Part shown: positions 53,750 through 63,514 of the stretch, one piece after another
Position numbering within the stretch: position 1 is the stretch's first letter
How the letters are laid out: every line of letters starts with the position of its first letter
Notes under the pieces: generated by a model
Databases searched by the model: none
What the model saw: only the letters and a program-made list of their open reading frames with translations
Told to the model about the DNA's origin: nothing
Position numbers and translations under genes: made by a program
Source: Pedobacter cryoconitis
Lineage (GTDB): Bacteria; Bacteroidota; Bacteroidia; Sphingobacteriales; Sphingobacteriaceae
DNA length: 64,000 nt
Reading direction: 5' to 3'
NCBI RefSeq assembly: GCF_014200605.1
Contig: NZ_JACHCE010000005.1
Coordinates: 310,001-374,000, forward strand

Positions 53750-54775
53750 TTAAAGAGAATTTCTTAAAGTAACTTTAAAAGGGATTTTTATGTGCTCAAC
53801 TGAGTTCTCCAGTAATAATTCGGCAGCTTTTTCTCCCATCATTTTAAAATCAGTTGAAATTGTTGTGATTCCGTCGAGGATAATCTTTTTGATAGGAGTC
53901 TCATTATAACTAATTACGCCAATATCTTTTCCGATTTGTAAATTACCCTCAATGATTTTCTCAATCAGAACAACCAGGTCGTCTTCAGCAAGATTAATAT
54001 ATACAGATCCAGGTTCAATTTTATGACGATGAAGACCATTCAGTATTTCATTTTTATAATTATACTTTTGGCAAAAATTCAAAAAACCAATTAAGATTTT
54101 CTTTGAATAATAGGTGTTTTGAGGAAAAATCAGTTTCAATGTATCATATCCTGATAACCTCTCTGTCAATTGTTCCAGTGCAGAAAAGATATCCTCTTCA
54201 AAATCCTCATATACTGCTCCAAACTCACCAGTGACTCCCTCTGCAAGTTTGTCCATTAATATCAGCTTTTCTTTAGCAATCGTATTGATCAGGTTATAAC
54301 CCATTTCCCTGTTTTCATAGAAATGAGGGATAATTACACATTTAGCATAATGATCAACCTTTTCCAAAAGCAGTTTCTTGAAAACATTGAAATCATTGTT
54401 ATAGATATAAAAATCAATTGCCGCCTCATTTCCCAAAGTTTCTGCAAAAGCATCATAAATAATTTTTTTATGTATACTTAGTTTGTTGAAAAGTAGTAAA
54501 ACCTTTACTGGTTTCTGAAAATGGGTATGCACAATAAAGAAACCTTTTCCAGCAACTGACTGTACTAATCCCATTCTTTTGAGCTCATTATAAGCCCTCT
54601 CTATTGTACTTCTGGCTGTTTCAAGTGCATAACTAAACTCATTGATGGAAGGAAGTACATCATTCTTTTTAATCTGCCCCGATTGGATTCCCTGGAGAAT
54701 TGAATTGATAAGCTGCAAATACTTAGGTGTAATAGAGTATGCATCAATCCTCGCAATTTTAAGGATGTTGTTCAT
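53750..54775 (-). CDS. GntR-type regulator with LacI-like sensor domain
   Basis: The ~341-residue protein starts (ATG 54775; a TTG is 4 codons upstream) with a GntR winged helix (KYLQLINSILQGIQSGQIKK, DVLPSINEFSYALETARSTI, RAYNELKRMGLVQSVAGKGF). From ~80 a periplasmic-binding-protein-like domain of the LacI/GalR type follows (VLLLFNKLSIHKKIIYDAF, LLDM-like ILMDKLAEGVTGEFGAVYED, IGVISYNETPIKKIILDGIT, ISTDFKMMGEKAAELLLEN). This combination is typical of Bacteroidota carbohydrate-responsive regulators. The effector is probably a sugar. No adjacent target operon faces it. Confidence 0.85.
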   Translation of the reverse strand: MNNILKIARIDAYSITPKYLQLINSILQGIQSGQIKKNDVLPSINEFSYALETARSTIERAYNELKRMGLVQSVAGKGFFIVHTHFQKPVKVLLLFNKLSIHKKIIYDAFAETLGNEAAIDFYIYNNDFNVFKKLLLEKVDHYAKCVIIPHFYENREMGYNLINTIAKEKLILMDKLAEGVTGEFGAVYEDFEEDIFSALEQLTERLSGYDTLKLIFPQNTYYSKKILIGFLNFCQKYNYKNEILNGLHRHKIEPGSVYINLAEDDLVVLIEKIIEGNLQIGKDIGVISYNETPIKKIILDGITTISTDFKMMGEKAAELLLENSVEHIKIPFKVTLRNSL

Positions 54776-55079
54776 GTTTAATGACAATTCTTTTGACTAA
54801 TAAAGCTACAGAAATAGAATACGAAGGAGAAATTTAGAAAACAATTTCGCTTTAGGGAGATATAAAACTGTCTTAGGTTACAAGAGTTGTTGTCTTATAT
54901 CTAAAATTATCAATAGATTATAATGTGCTATTAATCAGTACACATATAGCTGTAATTATTTTTCTTATAGCCTATTATGGCTGTATGTACAGGTAAGAAT
55001 AATGATTAATCCTTTAAGCGATTATACTGTCATAAGGATATAGGTTAAAATAAAACAGGTTAAATTAAAATACACAGCT
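54776..55079. other. Intergenic region between the GntR-like gene and a small lipoprotein
   Basis: About 300 AT-rich bases holding the divergent promoters of the regulator and the small lipoprotein gene. No exact consensus promoter, palindrome or RNA structure stood out. Confidence 0.4.
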
Positions 55080-55211
55080 ATGAAAACATTCAGAAACCTG
55101 ATGCTATTGACATTAGTAGCATCCTTATTGAGTTCCTGTATAGTACAGGATCGTGGTGGATATGGTTACCGCAGACATTATCATGATGGTTATTGGCGCA
55201 GAGGGTATTAG
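55080..55211 (+). CDS. 43-residue putative lipoprotein
   Basis: An ATG at 55080 opens a 43-codon frame ending TAG at 55211. It has a short, complete lipoprotein signal (LMLLTLVASLLSSC, Cys20). The tail is only about 23 residues, rich in Tyr, Gly, Arg and His (DRGGYGYRRHYHDGYWRRGY). Small peptides of this form are commonly missed. The tail's aromatic/basic composition recalls the larger Gly/Tyr lipoprotein at 9.3 kb. The presence of its own terminator supports a real gene. Confidence 0.6.
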   Translation: MKTFRNLMLLTLVASLLSSCIVQDRGGYGYRRHYHDGYWRRGY

Positions 55212-55242
55212 GACCAACATAAAATCTCCGTTGGATAATATA

Positions 55243-55317
55243 AAAAGAGACAATCCGCTTTATTCCGGTTTCTTTCCTAAAAGTGGAAATTAACCTGTTA
55301 TTGTGGTTGTCTCTTTT
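55243..55317 (+). terminator. Terminator after the small lipoprotein gene
   Basis: AAAAGAGACAA (55243-55253) pairs with TTGTCTCTTTT (55307-55317), with a long loop and a following T tract. Confidence 0.55.
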
Positions 55318-55368
55318 ATTTTTTTTAACTGCTGTAACCTTTTATCTCTTCTGTCATCTTAAAGACAT

Positions 55369-57840
55369 ATGTTTTTTAAGATGAAAAAAAGAACCACCTC
55401 TATTCTGACTTGCATGTTAAGTCTTTTTACAATTTTCACATCGGGTGCGCAAACCACCAATAATACCGGTAAACTGAGCGGTAAAGTTCTTGATGAAAAA
55501 CATACCGATCATTCGTATGTTTCAGTAAGCCTGCTGGCTGCTAAAGATTCAGTACTGATCAAAGGATCTGTTACAGATGATAAAGGAAATTATCTTTTTG
55601 AACGTTTACCAGAAGGGCAATATCTTCTTGCTTTTAACATGATAGGTTATGCCAGGGTATTCAAGGGCCCTTATCTGATCAATGCAGCACATCAAACCTA
55701 TAACGTAGCAAACGTAGAATTAGTTCCAACCTCAAAACAATTGAATAGTGTAAATATTGTTGCCAGTAAACCATTGATCGAAAGACAAATTGATAAGACC
55801 GTGCTTAATGTAGAAAACAGTGTTCTGGCTGCTGGTAATACTGCTTTAGAAATCCTGGAGAAGGCTCCTGGTGTCAGTGTCGATAAAGATGGAAACGTTA
55901 GTCTGAGAGGAAAAGCAGGCGTAACAGTAATGATTGACGGTAAACCTACTTATCTTTCCAGTGACCAGCTGGCTAATCTTTTGCGCTCTACAGAAGGGAA
56001 TGCGATACAGTCTATTGAACTCATTACCAATCCTTCAGCTAAATATGATGCTGCCGGAAATTCGGGGATTATTAATATTAAGTTAAAGAAAAATAGAAAC
56101 TATGGTACTAACGGTTCAGTAACTGCAGGAGCAGGGTATGGCAGGTACTATAAAACCAACGATGGAATATCACTCAACCACAGAGAGAAAAAATTCAATG
56201 CATTTGGAGAATTTAATTATGGAAAACAGAAAAGATTCCATGACTTGAATATTGACCGGGTGAACAATACGGCTACAGATCAAACCTTTTTCAGACAAAC
56301 AAGTTCTCAGGTAGGTCTTAGGGAAAACTATAACTATAAGGCAGGGGTTGATTATTTTATCAATGATAAAAATACAGTTGGAGTTGCTGTAAACGGATAT
56401 AGAAGTACCGGAGATAACAATAAGACCAGGGTTTTAACGCTGATAGGAAGTAAGCCTTTACAAACCGATTCATCAGTTGTTGCCAATAATCCTAACCAGT
56501 TTAAATATTCAGGTATAACTTACAATATGAATTATAAAGGAACCATTGACACTGCTGGTCAGGAAATATCGGCCGATGCTGACTATTCAAGGTATAGTGG
56601 ATTACAAAATACAGAATATAATAATGTGTATTTAAATGCAGCAGGACAAACTTCCAGAGATCCCTATATCTTTAGAAACAGAACACCTTCGTTAGTTAAG
56701 ATCTTTGCAGGGAAAGTTGATTATACTTTGCCAATTAATAAAAAGATGAAATTAGAAACGGGGCTTAAAAGCAGTAAAGTAAGTACAGACAATGTCTCTT
56801 CTTTTGAAAATTTCCTGAATAATAACTGGCAAAGTGATCTGACCAGAAGCGATCATTTTATCTATGATGAGAATATAAATGCAGGTTATGTGAATCTGAA
56901 CCGTGAATTTACTGGTTTAACTGTTCAATTAGGTTTAAGAGCAGAACAAACCAACTCTAAAGGAAATTCCGTACCAAAACAACAAATCTCTGATCGTCAT
57001 TATTTTGATCTTTTCCCGAGTATTTTTGTGAACCGTGTACTCTCCAAAAACCATGAAGTTGGTTTCTCTTACAGCAGGAGGATTGACCGTCCGGATTATG
57101 AGGATTTAAACCCCTTTGTATTTTTTGTAGATCTATATACCTATAGTATGGGAAACCCATATTTGAATCCGCAATACACAAACTCATTTGAGATTTCTTA
57201 TTCTTATAAAAAAACTATAAACGCTACCCTTGGCTATAGTCATACCAGTAATGCTATATCAAGAGTACTGGTGTCAGATACGGTTAAAAAGACACTATTT
57301 ATATCATCTCAGAATCTTGCGGAGAAAAAGTCATATAGTCTGAATATCAATTCCCCTTTAACCCTATTTAAATGGTGGAAAACCAATAACAATCTAACTA
57401 TTTTTTACAATGAATTTAGTACCCCAAATCTTTTGGGAGTACCTTATAAAGGAGGTAAAACAGCTTTTAATTTTAACAGTAATCAGACTATCACACTTAA
57501 TAGTACTACTAATTTTGAGTTATCAGGTTTTTATCGTTCCGCCCAGGTAGATGGAACATTAGCAGTGAAGCCTATTTATGGTATTGATTTAGGAGTCAGC
57601 AAATCATTTATGGAGAAAAAGCTGAATATAAAACTGGCAGCAAATGATGTGTTTAATTTACAAAAGTTCCGCATTACCAGTGCGCTCCCTTCACAGACTT
57701 ATTCAGTGAATGAGAAAAGTGAGACCAGGGTTTTTCGCTTGACCTGTAGCTATAAATTTGGAAGTACAGCTATAAAAGGTGCTCGCCAGCGCTCTAAAGG
57801 ATCTTCTGAAGAAGAGAATCGTGTTAAATCAGGAGGGTAG
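55369..57840 (+). CDS. Outer membrane beta-barrel protein, TonB-receptor-like
   Basis: The ~823-residue protein has a signal peptide (ATG at 55369 or 55381; ends SGAQ), a CarboxypepD_reg-like domain (~35-115: KVLDEKHTDHSYVSVSLLAA, DDKGNYLFERLPEGQYLLAF), a plug-like domain (LEILEKAPGVSVDKDGNVSL, MIDGKPTYLSSDQLANLLRS, NPSAKYDAAGNSGIINIKLK) and an OMP_b-brl_3 barrel. This resembles the 931-residue barrel at 22.3 kb. The function and substrate are unknown. It ends in a Ser/Arg/Lys-rich tail, not in the usual aromatic residue. Confidence 0.82.
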   Translation: MFFKMKKRTTSILTCMLSLFTIFTSGAQTTNNTGKLSGKVLDEKHTDHSYVSVSLLAAKDSVLIKGSVTDDKGNYLFERLPEGQYLLAFNMIGYARVFKGPYLINAAHQTYNVANVELVPTSKQLNSVNIVASKPLIERQIDKTVLNVENSVLAAGNTALEILEKAPGVSVDKDGNVSLRGKAGVTVMIDGKPTYLSSDQLANLLRSTEGNAIQSIELITNPSAKYDAAGNSGIINIKLKKNRNYGTNGSVTAGAGYGRYYKTNDGISLNHREKKFNAFGEFNYGKQKRFHDLNIDRVNNTATDQTFFRQTSSQVGLRENYNYKAGVDYFINDKNTVGVAVNGYRSTGDNNKTRVLTLIGSKPLQTDSSVVANNPNQFKYSGITYNMNYKGTIDTAGQEISADADYSRYSGLQNTEYNNVYLNAAGQTSRDPYIFRNRTPSLVKIFAGKVDYTLPINKKMKLETGLKSSKVSTDNVSSFENFLNNNWQSDLTRSDHFIYDENINAGYVNLNREFTGLTVQLGLRAEQTNSKGNSVPKQQISDRHYFDLFPSIFVNRVLSKNHEVGFSYSRRIDRPDYEDLNPFVFFVDLYTYSMGNPYLNPQYTNSFEISYSYKKTINATLGYSHTSNAISRVLVSDTVKKTLFISSQNLAEKKSYSLNINSPLTLFKWWKTNNNLTIFYNEFSTPNLLGVPYKGGKTAFNFNSNQTITLNSTTNFELSGFYRSAQVDGTLAVKPIYGIDLGVSKSFMEKKLNIKLAANDVFNLQKFRITSALPSQTYSVNEKSETRVFRLTCSYKFGSTAIKGARQRSKGSSEEENRVKSGG

Positions 57841-57862
57841 GCGTTAAGCTATTCTCCTGCTA

Positions 57863-58327
57863 TTATAAAGGCAATCCGATCTCACCTTTTGCCTGGGAAA
57901 TAACCAGTGAGCTATGTACATTACCAACATTTTCAAGTGGCGCGATTTTTTGGCGTAGAAAAGCATTATAAGCATGCATATCAGGAATCATAATTTTTAA
58001 CATGAAATCATACTTTCCGGTTATGTGATAACATTCCAAAACTTCGGGGTAAGAAATAACTGTTTTTTGGAAAGAAGCCAGTGCATCCTCACCATGACTG
58101 TTCAATGCGATTTGAGGAAAAGCAATCAGGCATGTTGTTATTTTCTCCCTGTCCAGTACAGCAACATATTTTTTAATGTAACCCATTTCTTCCAATCGTT
58201 TTCTTCTGTCAAAGATTGGAGAAATTGTTCTGTTGAGATGATGTGCAAGTTCTTTATTGGTTAGTCTTCCATTTTCCTGCAAAAGATTTAGTATTCCCAA
58301 ATCAGTAGGGTCTAAATGCGAATTCAT
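57863..58327 (-). CDS. Lrp/AsnC-family transcriptional regulator
   Basis: The 154-residue protein has the N-terminal helix-turn-helix (DLGILNLLQENGRLTNKELA, HHLNRTISPIFDRRKRLEEM, YIKKYVAVLD) and a C-terminal RAM ligand-binding domain (VLECYHITGKYDFMLKIMIP). Members respond to amino acids. Its upstream region has a perfect 20-bp palindrome at 58451-58470 and an ATTTGGCT/AGCCAAAT pair at 58338-58382. It is convergent with the barrel gene. Confidence 0.9.
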   Translation of the reverse strand: MNSHLDPTDLGILNLLQENGRLTNKELAHHLNRTISPIFDRRKRLEEMGYIKKYVAVLDREKITTCLIAFPQIALNSHGEDALASFQKTVISYPEVLECYHITGKYDFMLKIMIPDMHAYNAFLRQKIAPLENVGNVHSSLVISQAKGEIGLPL

Positions 58328-58450
58328 ATATCTGATTATTTGGCTTAGTGTTATTTATTAGCAGGTTGATGATTAGCCAAATATAAAGTATTTCATAATT
58401 GAATAGGTGATAAATACTATAAAAAAATATGATTAACAGGTAGATAGTGT

Positions 58451-58470
58451 ATTATTCTATATAGAATAAT
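58451..58470. promoter_or_regulatory. 20-bp perfect palindrome upstream of the Lrp/AsnC gene
   Basis: ATTATTCTATATAGAATAAT lies about 125 bases before the regulator start, in the gap between it and the SusD gene. A candidate operator. AT-rich palindromes also occur by chance. Confidence 0.4.
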
Positions 58471-58591
58471 AGGTTGGTAAAACGATTTTAAATATCCTAA
58501 ACTTCTCCTCTGGCTGATCGTGGTTAACCAGAATTTTTCTGCATTTTACAAGGCAACTCGTTTAGGATATTTAGAATTTAATGGAATATTA

Positions 58592-60172
58592 TTACTGCTG
58601 ATTCCACCAGACAGGTGTAAGTAATCTTGTCTTTTCAGAATTATCACCTACATTTTTTGGATTTCTCGTTGCTTCATTGGTTTCATAAACCATAGCCTGA
58701 ATCCATGGATCGCTATCATTTGATGAAAAGATAGTTGTATTGATATTGAGGGGCTTTTTAAGACTTGGTCCATATATATCTTTGCTATAATCCATTCTGC
58801 GCATATCAACCCAGGTTTCATTATTTAAACACTGCGTAATATATTTCTGACGGAAAATGTGGCTCAGGCCCTGTGTCATATTTGCGAAATGCGAGGCAAT
58901 CCCATCATTGAGTTGCGCTGTCCAGTAATTATTAATATCTGCTACGGTCACACCAAGTTTTCTCATGTTGGCTTTAACCCCCTGTTCATAATCAGCTAAA
59001 GAACCAGCTACATTACCTGAACGTAATTTAGCCTCAGCCTCGATCAGTTTCACTTCAGAGTAAGTGATAAAAGGAAAAGCAGAAGTTTTATTTGTATAAT
59101 AACCACTTTTGCTAAAAGCACCATAGTCAGTAACTTCGGTTTTAGTTGGATCTCCGTTAGACCCGTCAGCTAATATGCCTTGTCCGCCTGCTAAGGCTCC
59201 GCCAGATCTCAATCCCCTGTATTTTCCATCAGATGCTGCCGGAAGCATGATTTTTGAAATACGCGGATCCTGATATAGACTGTTTGTAACCGGGAAGCTG
59301 GTTAGCATGTTCACAAAGAACTGGCTCCAGGTAAAGTATCGGGGATCTGTAGTGCTGGTAAAACCACCCCAGCTTGACCATGGATTCTCATCAGTTTGCA
59401 GCGCTCCTGCGATATAGTCAAATTGTGCATCCATTCCATCAGCATTAAATGCATTTTCACAAGCTTCTATCACTTTTGCAGGATTATATAGTGAAGTTTT
59501 TTTAGTTAAATGATTCAGATAACGTGCTTTCAAAGCATAAGCAAAACGTTTCCATTTATTCACATCGCCCTGATACATGATATCTCCGTTTTTTGAATTT
59601 AATGCAGCTGTCTTATTTGTTCCGTCAAATGCTACGATAGCCTCATCAAGTAACGTTTGAATACGCTGATAGACTGTTTGCTGATCATTAAATGAAGGGA
59701 CAAGATTAATACCTGAAACACCATTGTAAAAATCGTCCACTACAATTGATCCGTACTGGTCGGTTAACATACCCAGATTCAAAGCCAGTAAAGTTTTTCC
59801 GGCTCCTGTAAAATGCGGGTTTTCTTCGGACTTACCTAAATTGATTAAATCAACACAATTAGGCATGGTATAGACATAGGCATTTTGCCAGAAAAAGTAA
59901 GAGGCTGTATAACGCCATTGTTCGGCATTTCTGTTAGTTCCGGTATTTAACTGTGTAGTTCCGTATTGGACTAATCCTGCAATTTCTCTGGAGCCACGCC
60001 ACATCGATGCACCGTTAGTAGTTGTGATTGCACCCACTAAACGATTTGCTGCAGAAACTGATGTAGGATTATTTGGATCTGTATTTACATCCAGATATTT
60101 TTTGCAGGATGTTGTTATTGTCAGTGCAGTGATGCTTAAAACGGATAGGAATTTTATATGTAATGTCTTCAT
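58592..60172 (-). CDS. SusD/RagB-family nutrient-binding lipoprotein
   Basis: The 526-residue lipoprotein (signal ending TTSC, Cys23) is a SusD-like surface protein (SusD_like_2 type) with KYLDVNTDPNNPTSVS, AYVYTMPNCVDLI, and the TPR-type helices LNLGMLTDQYGSIVVDDF and YQRIQTLLDEAIVAF. It binds substrate (glycan, peptide or other) and feeds it to the SusC barrel encoded 11 bases upstream on the same transcript. The substrate cannot be inferred, since no glycoside hydrolase is nearby. Confidence 0.9.
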   Translation of the reverse strand: MKTLHIKFLSVLSITALTITTSCKKYLDVNTDPNNPTSVSAANRLVGAITTTNGASMWRGSREIAGLVQYGTTQLNTGTNRNAEQWRYTASYFFWQNAYVYTMPNCVDLINLGKSEENPHFTGAGKTLLALNLGMLTDQYGSIVVDDFYNGVSGINLVPSFNDQQTVYQRIQTLLDEAIVAFDGTNKTAALNSKNGDIMYQGDVNKWKRFAYALKARYLNHLTKKTSLYNPAKVIEACENAFNADGMDAQFDYIAGALQTDENPWSSWGGFTSTTDPRYFTWSQFFVNMLTSFPVTNSLYQDPRISKIMLPAASDGKYRGLRSGGALAGGQGILADGSNGDPTKTEVTDYGAFSKSGYYTNKTSAFPFITYSEVKLIEAEAKLRSGNVAGSLADYEQGVKANMRKLGVTVADINNYWTAQLNDGIASHFANMTQGLSHIFRQKYITQCLNNETWVDMRRMDYSKDIYGPSLKKPLNINTTIFSSNDSDPWIQAMVYETNEATRNPKNVGDNSEKTRLLTPVWWNQQ

Positions 60173-60183
60173 AATTGATAATA

Positions 60184-63100
60184 TTAAAATGATAATCTCA
60201 AACCTAAATCAAATCCTCTTGTTGCCGGGATACCTAAATTGTCAAAACCAAATGATCCGGAACCATTAACTCCGGCCCCGCTGCCTGAAACTTCTGGGTC
60301 TACACCAGAATATTTAGTGATCAGAATTAGATTGCGCCCGGTTACTGAGACCTGAAGGTTTGATAGCCCGATTCTTTGAATCATTGTTTTTGGGAAATTA
60401 TAACTGATCGTCGCATATCTTAAGCGGTACCAGCTGCCGTCCTCTACGAAATCATAACCTTGCTTAGTATATAGAGTCTGGTAATAGTTTTGGTCTAATT
60501 TTATGCTTTTAGTATTTGGAAGCCCTGTGGATTCTATGATCCCATCAAAAACTTTAGAAGTTCGGTCAGGAGTCTTTGTACTTGTACCTGCATAAACCAT
60601 CGCATTTTCTGTATTATTGAAAATATCTCCTCCTCTTCTGATGTCAATCATAAAAGATAATGATAGATTTTTATAAGTGAATGTATTGGTAATGCCAGCT
60701 GTGAAATCTGGATTTCTATCTCCGATTACAGTTAGTGCAGGAGCGACCTGAGGCGCACCATTATTATCTAAGAGTAATTTGCCATCACTGTTTTTTTTCC
60801 ATACGGTACCGTTTATGCCAAAAAGAGAACCGTTCAAAAATGCAGCAGCCTGTGCGACGTTTGTGCCTCCTGCAGCTACCCATGCATCAGATAATTCTAT
60901 TCTATCCAGCTCACCAGGTAATGATTTTACTGTCGATTTATTTTTCGCAAAGTTAAAGTCTATTGACCACTTGAAATCTTTATGAATGATGGGCTGTACA
61001 TTTAAAATGGCTTCAACGCCTTTACTATTGATAGAACCACCATTCAAATAAGCTAGAAATGAACCAGAGGAAGGAGTGGTACGTGTGGCAAGAATCTGGT
61101 TGTCAGAAGTAGAATTATAATAAGTTACATCGAGGCCAATCCTGCTTTTGAAAAACCTGATGTCTGTACCAATTTCAAAAGAGTTGGTAAACTCAGGTTC
61201 AAGCAGGGGATTTCCATAGTATGCCCCTGAATTGATAATGAAACCTCTGGGATTTATAGTTGAACTATTAGTTGTTGTACCTAAGGTGGTTGCCAGTACA
61301 TAGGGTGGTGCATCCTTGCCAACTCTGGCCCATGATGCTCTGAATTTACCAAATGAAAAGACCTTGTCATCAGATTTAAGCCCCATTTCTTTGAGGATAT
61401 CGGAAAATAAAACAGAAGTACTGACTGCTGGATAAAAGAAAGAGCGGGCATCTTTACGTACTGTAGATGACCAGTCATTACGGCCACGAAAATTTAGGAA
61501 TACCAGATTTTTGTAATCTAAATTCAGATCTGCAAAAACGCCCATTATTCTTCTTTTTGAAATATTGTTAATACTTGTTCTGGTATTAGGTAAAGTATTA
61601 TTTAATGAAGGAAATGTAGGATCAATAAAGCCCAGTCCGGTTGTAGTTACGCCTTCGTATGAAGTTGACTCTAAATTATGTCCAAGTGTAAGGCTAGTAT
61701 TGAAATCATTCCAGAAAGTTTTTTTTCCTGTCACCAAAAGGGTCGAAGTTGTAATCTGATTGGTAGAAGCTACTTCCGAAATAGCCCCTTTTTCTTCACC
61801 AACAACGGTTGTTCCGGCACCTCTGATACTTTTGAACTTTTCATTATAGAAATCCGTTCCTAAGCGATAAGTTATATTAAGGAAAGAAAATGGATCATAT
61901 GCAATGTTTCCGTTGGCAATAATCCTGTTTACTTTGTCAGTAACAGGTTTGTAATTTCTGCTCCAGTACGGATTATCAATTCCGGTAAGGGTTCGCTGGC
62001 TGCCATCAGGATTTAAATAAATACTCATATTATCACTTGATGGCCAGAGTACAGCGCCCATAACACCACTGCCACTACCTTGCAATACATATTTACGGTC
62101 AGATTCTACATAATTTATCGTTCCACCTACTTTTAGCTTATCCGAAATCCGGCTGTCACCGCTAAGTCTGAAAGACTTTCGGGTATAGCTCGTATTTTCT
62201 ACAATCCCTTTTTGATTCAATAGACCGGCAGAGGTGAAAAAAGTAGTTTTTTCATTGCCGCCACTTGCTGAAATATCATGGGTTTGTGAAAAACCATCCT
62301 TAAAGAAGTTAGCTGGATTATTATAAATCCTTTCTCCCTGATCTAATACAGCACCCCATGAACCAGTTGCTACTGCATTCGAAATCCCTTGTTCTCCTTG
62401 TCCGTAAGCAGTTTGAAGTTCTGGTAATTTATTTACCCGGTCGAAAGAAAAATTATTGGAGTAGCTAATTTTACCTGCGCCAGAAATTCCCTTTTTGGTC
62501 GTAATTACGATGGCTCCGGAAGCTGCACGTAAACCATATAATCCAGCGGCCGAAGGGCCTTTTAATACTGTAATACTTTCAATATCTTCTGGATTGATAT
62601 CTATCGCCCTGTTTGAGGCAGGCGCTGCACTTGCTACCAATCCGCCCTGTGAAACAGGTGTACTGTTATCAATTGGAATACCATCGACCACAAAAAGGGG
62701 CTGGTTGTTTCCGCTCAGAGAAGAGCCGCCACGGATATTAATACTGGCAGAGGAGCCAGGAGCACCGCTCGAATTGTTAATTTGTACACCTGCAACTTTT
62801 CCTTGCAGTGCATTTACAATATTAGGTTGATTAGATTCAATAATTTCTTTGGCTTTTACATTTTGTGTGGCATAGCCAAGACCTCTTACCTGCTGTTTTA
62901 CACCAAAAGCAGTAACAGCGACCTCATTAAGACCTTTCGAATCTTCTTTTAGACTAATATTTATGGCTGTTGAATTTCCAACGACCTGTTCCTGGTTGAC
63001 TGAGCCAATAAAGGAGAATACCAATAGTTGTCCGGTTTTTGCTTTAATTGAATAATTTCCTTCGCTATTTGTCATTACCCCCGAAGAAGTCCCTTTGATT

Positions 63101-63234
63101 TTTACAGTTACTCCAGGCAGCGGTAGCCCGTCTTCTGCTGAAATAACTTTTCCATTTACTGTTTTTTCCTGTGCGCTGGTATGCAGGGAGAGGAATAGAA
63201 CAGAAATAAAGAATAGAAGTAGTCTTTTTTTCAT
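60184..63234 (-). CDS. SusC/RagA-family TonB-linked outer membrane transporter
   Basis: The 1016-residue receptor has a signal peptide (ends HTSAQ), an N-terminal CarboxypepD_reg-like domain (TVNGKVISAEDGLPLPGVTV, GVMTNSEGNYSIKAKTGQLL), the SusC plug motif (IVNALQGKVAGVQINNSSGA, VVDGIPIDNS, ITVLKGPSAAGLYGLRAASG, IVITTKKG) and a 22-strand-type barrel ending FDLGLRLSF. It transports nutrients with TonB energy, in complex with the SusD partner. About 280 bases of upstream sequence precede it. Confidence 0.93.
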   Translation of the reverse strand: MKKRLLLFFISVLFLSLHTSAQEKTVNGKVISAEDGLPLPGVTVKIKGTSSGVMTNSEGNYSIKAKTGQLLVFSFIGSVNQEQVVGNSTAINISLKEDSKGLNEVAVTAFGVKQQVRGLGYATQNVKAKEIIESNQPNIVNALQGKVAGVQINNSSGAPGSSASINIRGGSSLSGNNQPLFVVDGIPIDNSTPVSQGGLVASAAPASNRAIDINPEDIESITVLKGPSAAGLYGLRAASGAIVITTKKGISGAGKISYSNNFSFDRVNKLPELQTAYGQGEQGISNAVATGSWGAVLDQGERIYNNPANFFKDGFSQTHDISASGGNEKTTFFTSAGLLNQKGIVENTSYTRKSFRLSGDSRISDKLKVGGTINYVESDRKYVLQGSGSGVMGAVLWPSSDNMSIYLNPDGSQRTLTGIDNPYWSRNYKPVTDKVNRIIANGNIAYDPFSFLNITYRLGTDFYNEKFKSIRGAGTTVVGEEKGAISEVASTNQITTSTLLVTGKKTFWNDFNTSLTLGHNLESTSYEGVTTTGLGFIDPTFPSLNNTLPNTRTSINNISKRRIMGVFADLNLDYKNLVFLNFRGRNDWSSTVRKDARSFFYPAVSTSVLFSDILKEMGLKSDDKVFSFGKFRASWARVGKDAPPYVLATTLGTTTNSSTINPRGFIINSGAYYGNPLLEPEFTNSFEIGTDIRFFKSRIGLDVTYYNSTSDNQILATRTTPSSGSFLAYLNGGSINSKGVEAILNVQPIIHKDFKWSIDFNFAKNKSTVKSLPGELDRIELSDAWVAAGGTNVAQAAAFLNGSLFGINGTVWKKNSDGKLLLDNNGAPQVAPALTVIGDRNPDFTAGITNTFTYKNLSLSFMIDIRRGGDIFNNTENAMVYAGTSTKTPDRTSKVFDGIIESTGLPNTKSIKLDQNYYQTLYTKQGYDFVEDGSWYRLRYATISYNFPKTMIQRIGLSNLQVSVTGRNLILITKYSGVDPEVSGSGAGVNGSGSFGFDNLGIPATRGFDLGLRLSF

Positions 63235-63514
63235 TTTTAAATGATTTAGGTTGATTTTAGGTTAGTAAACAAGTAAAATAATTAAATTCTATTGCGTTAT
63301 GGTAAACTGATTGATGTAAAATTATTTTTTTGTTTTTCTGAGCACAGACGATGGAGTGTCATTGAAATTAATGACAGCAAATGACCAGCTGAATAAACAG
63401 TCAGTACAGATTTGAGGAGAAATCGGGGGAAGATGGCCTTTGGCCAGATAACATATTAATGCAGGCAGAATGATTCGTAGCCTGCATTAATTTTTACAAT
63501 AGGTATATATTATG
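63235..63514. other. Upstream region of susC and 3' region of the zinc-finger gene
   Basis: About 280 bases. Contains the hairpin at 63455-63491 and a GGCCTTTGGCC hairpin near 63434-63446. No promoter box matching the consensus exactly was found for the SusC gene. Confidence 0.4.
63455..63491. terminator. Terminator-like hairpin after the zinc-finger gene
   Basis: 12-bp arms ATTAATGCAGGC / GCCTGCATTAAT with a 13-base loop, 24 bases after the UBP-type gene's stop (minus strand), with a T run on the plus side. Confidence 0.6.
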
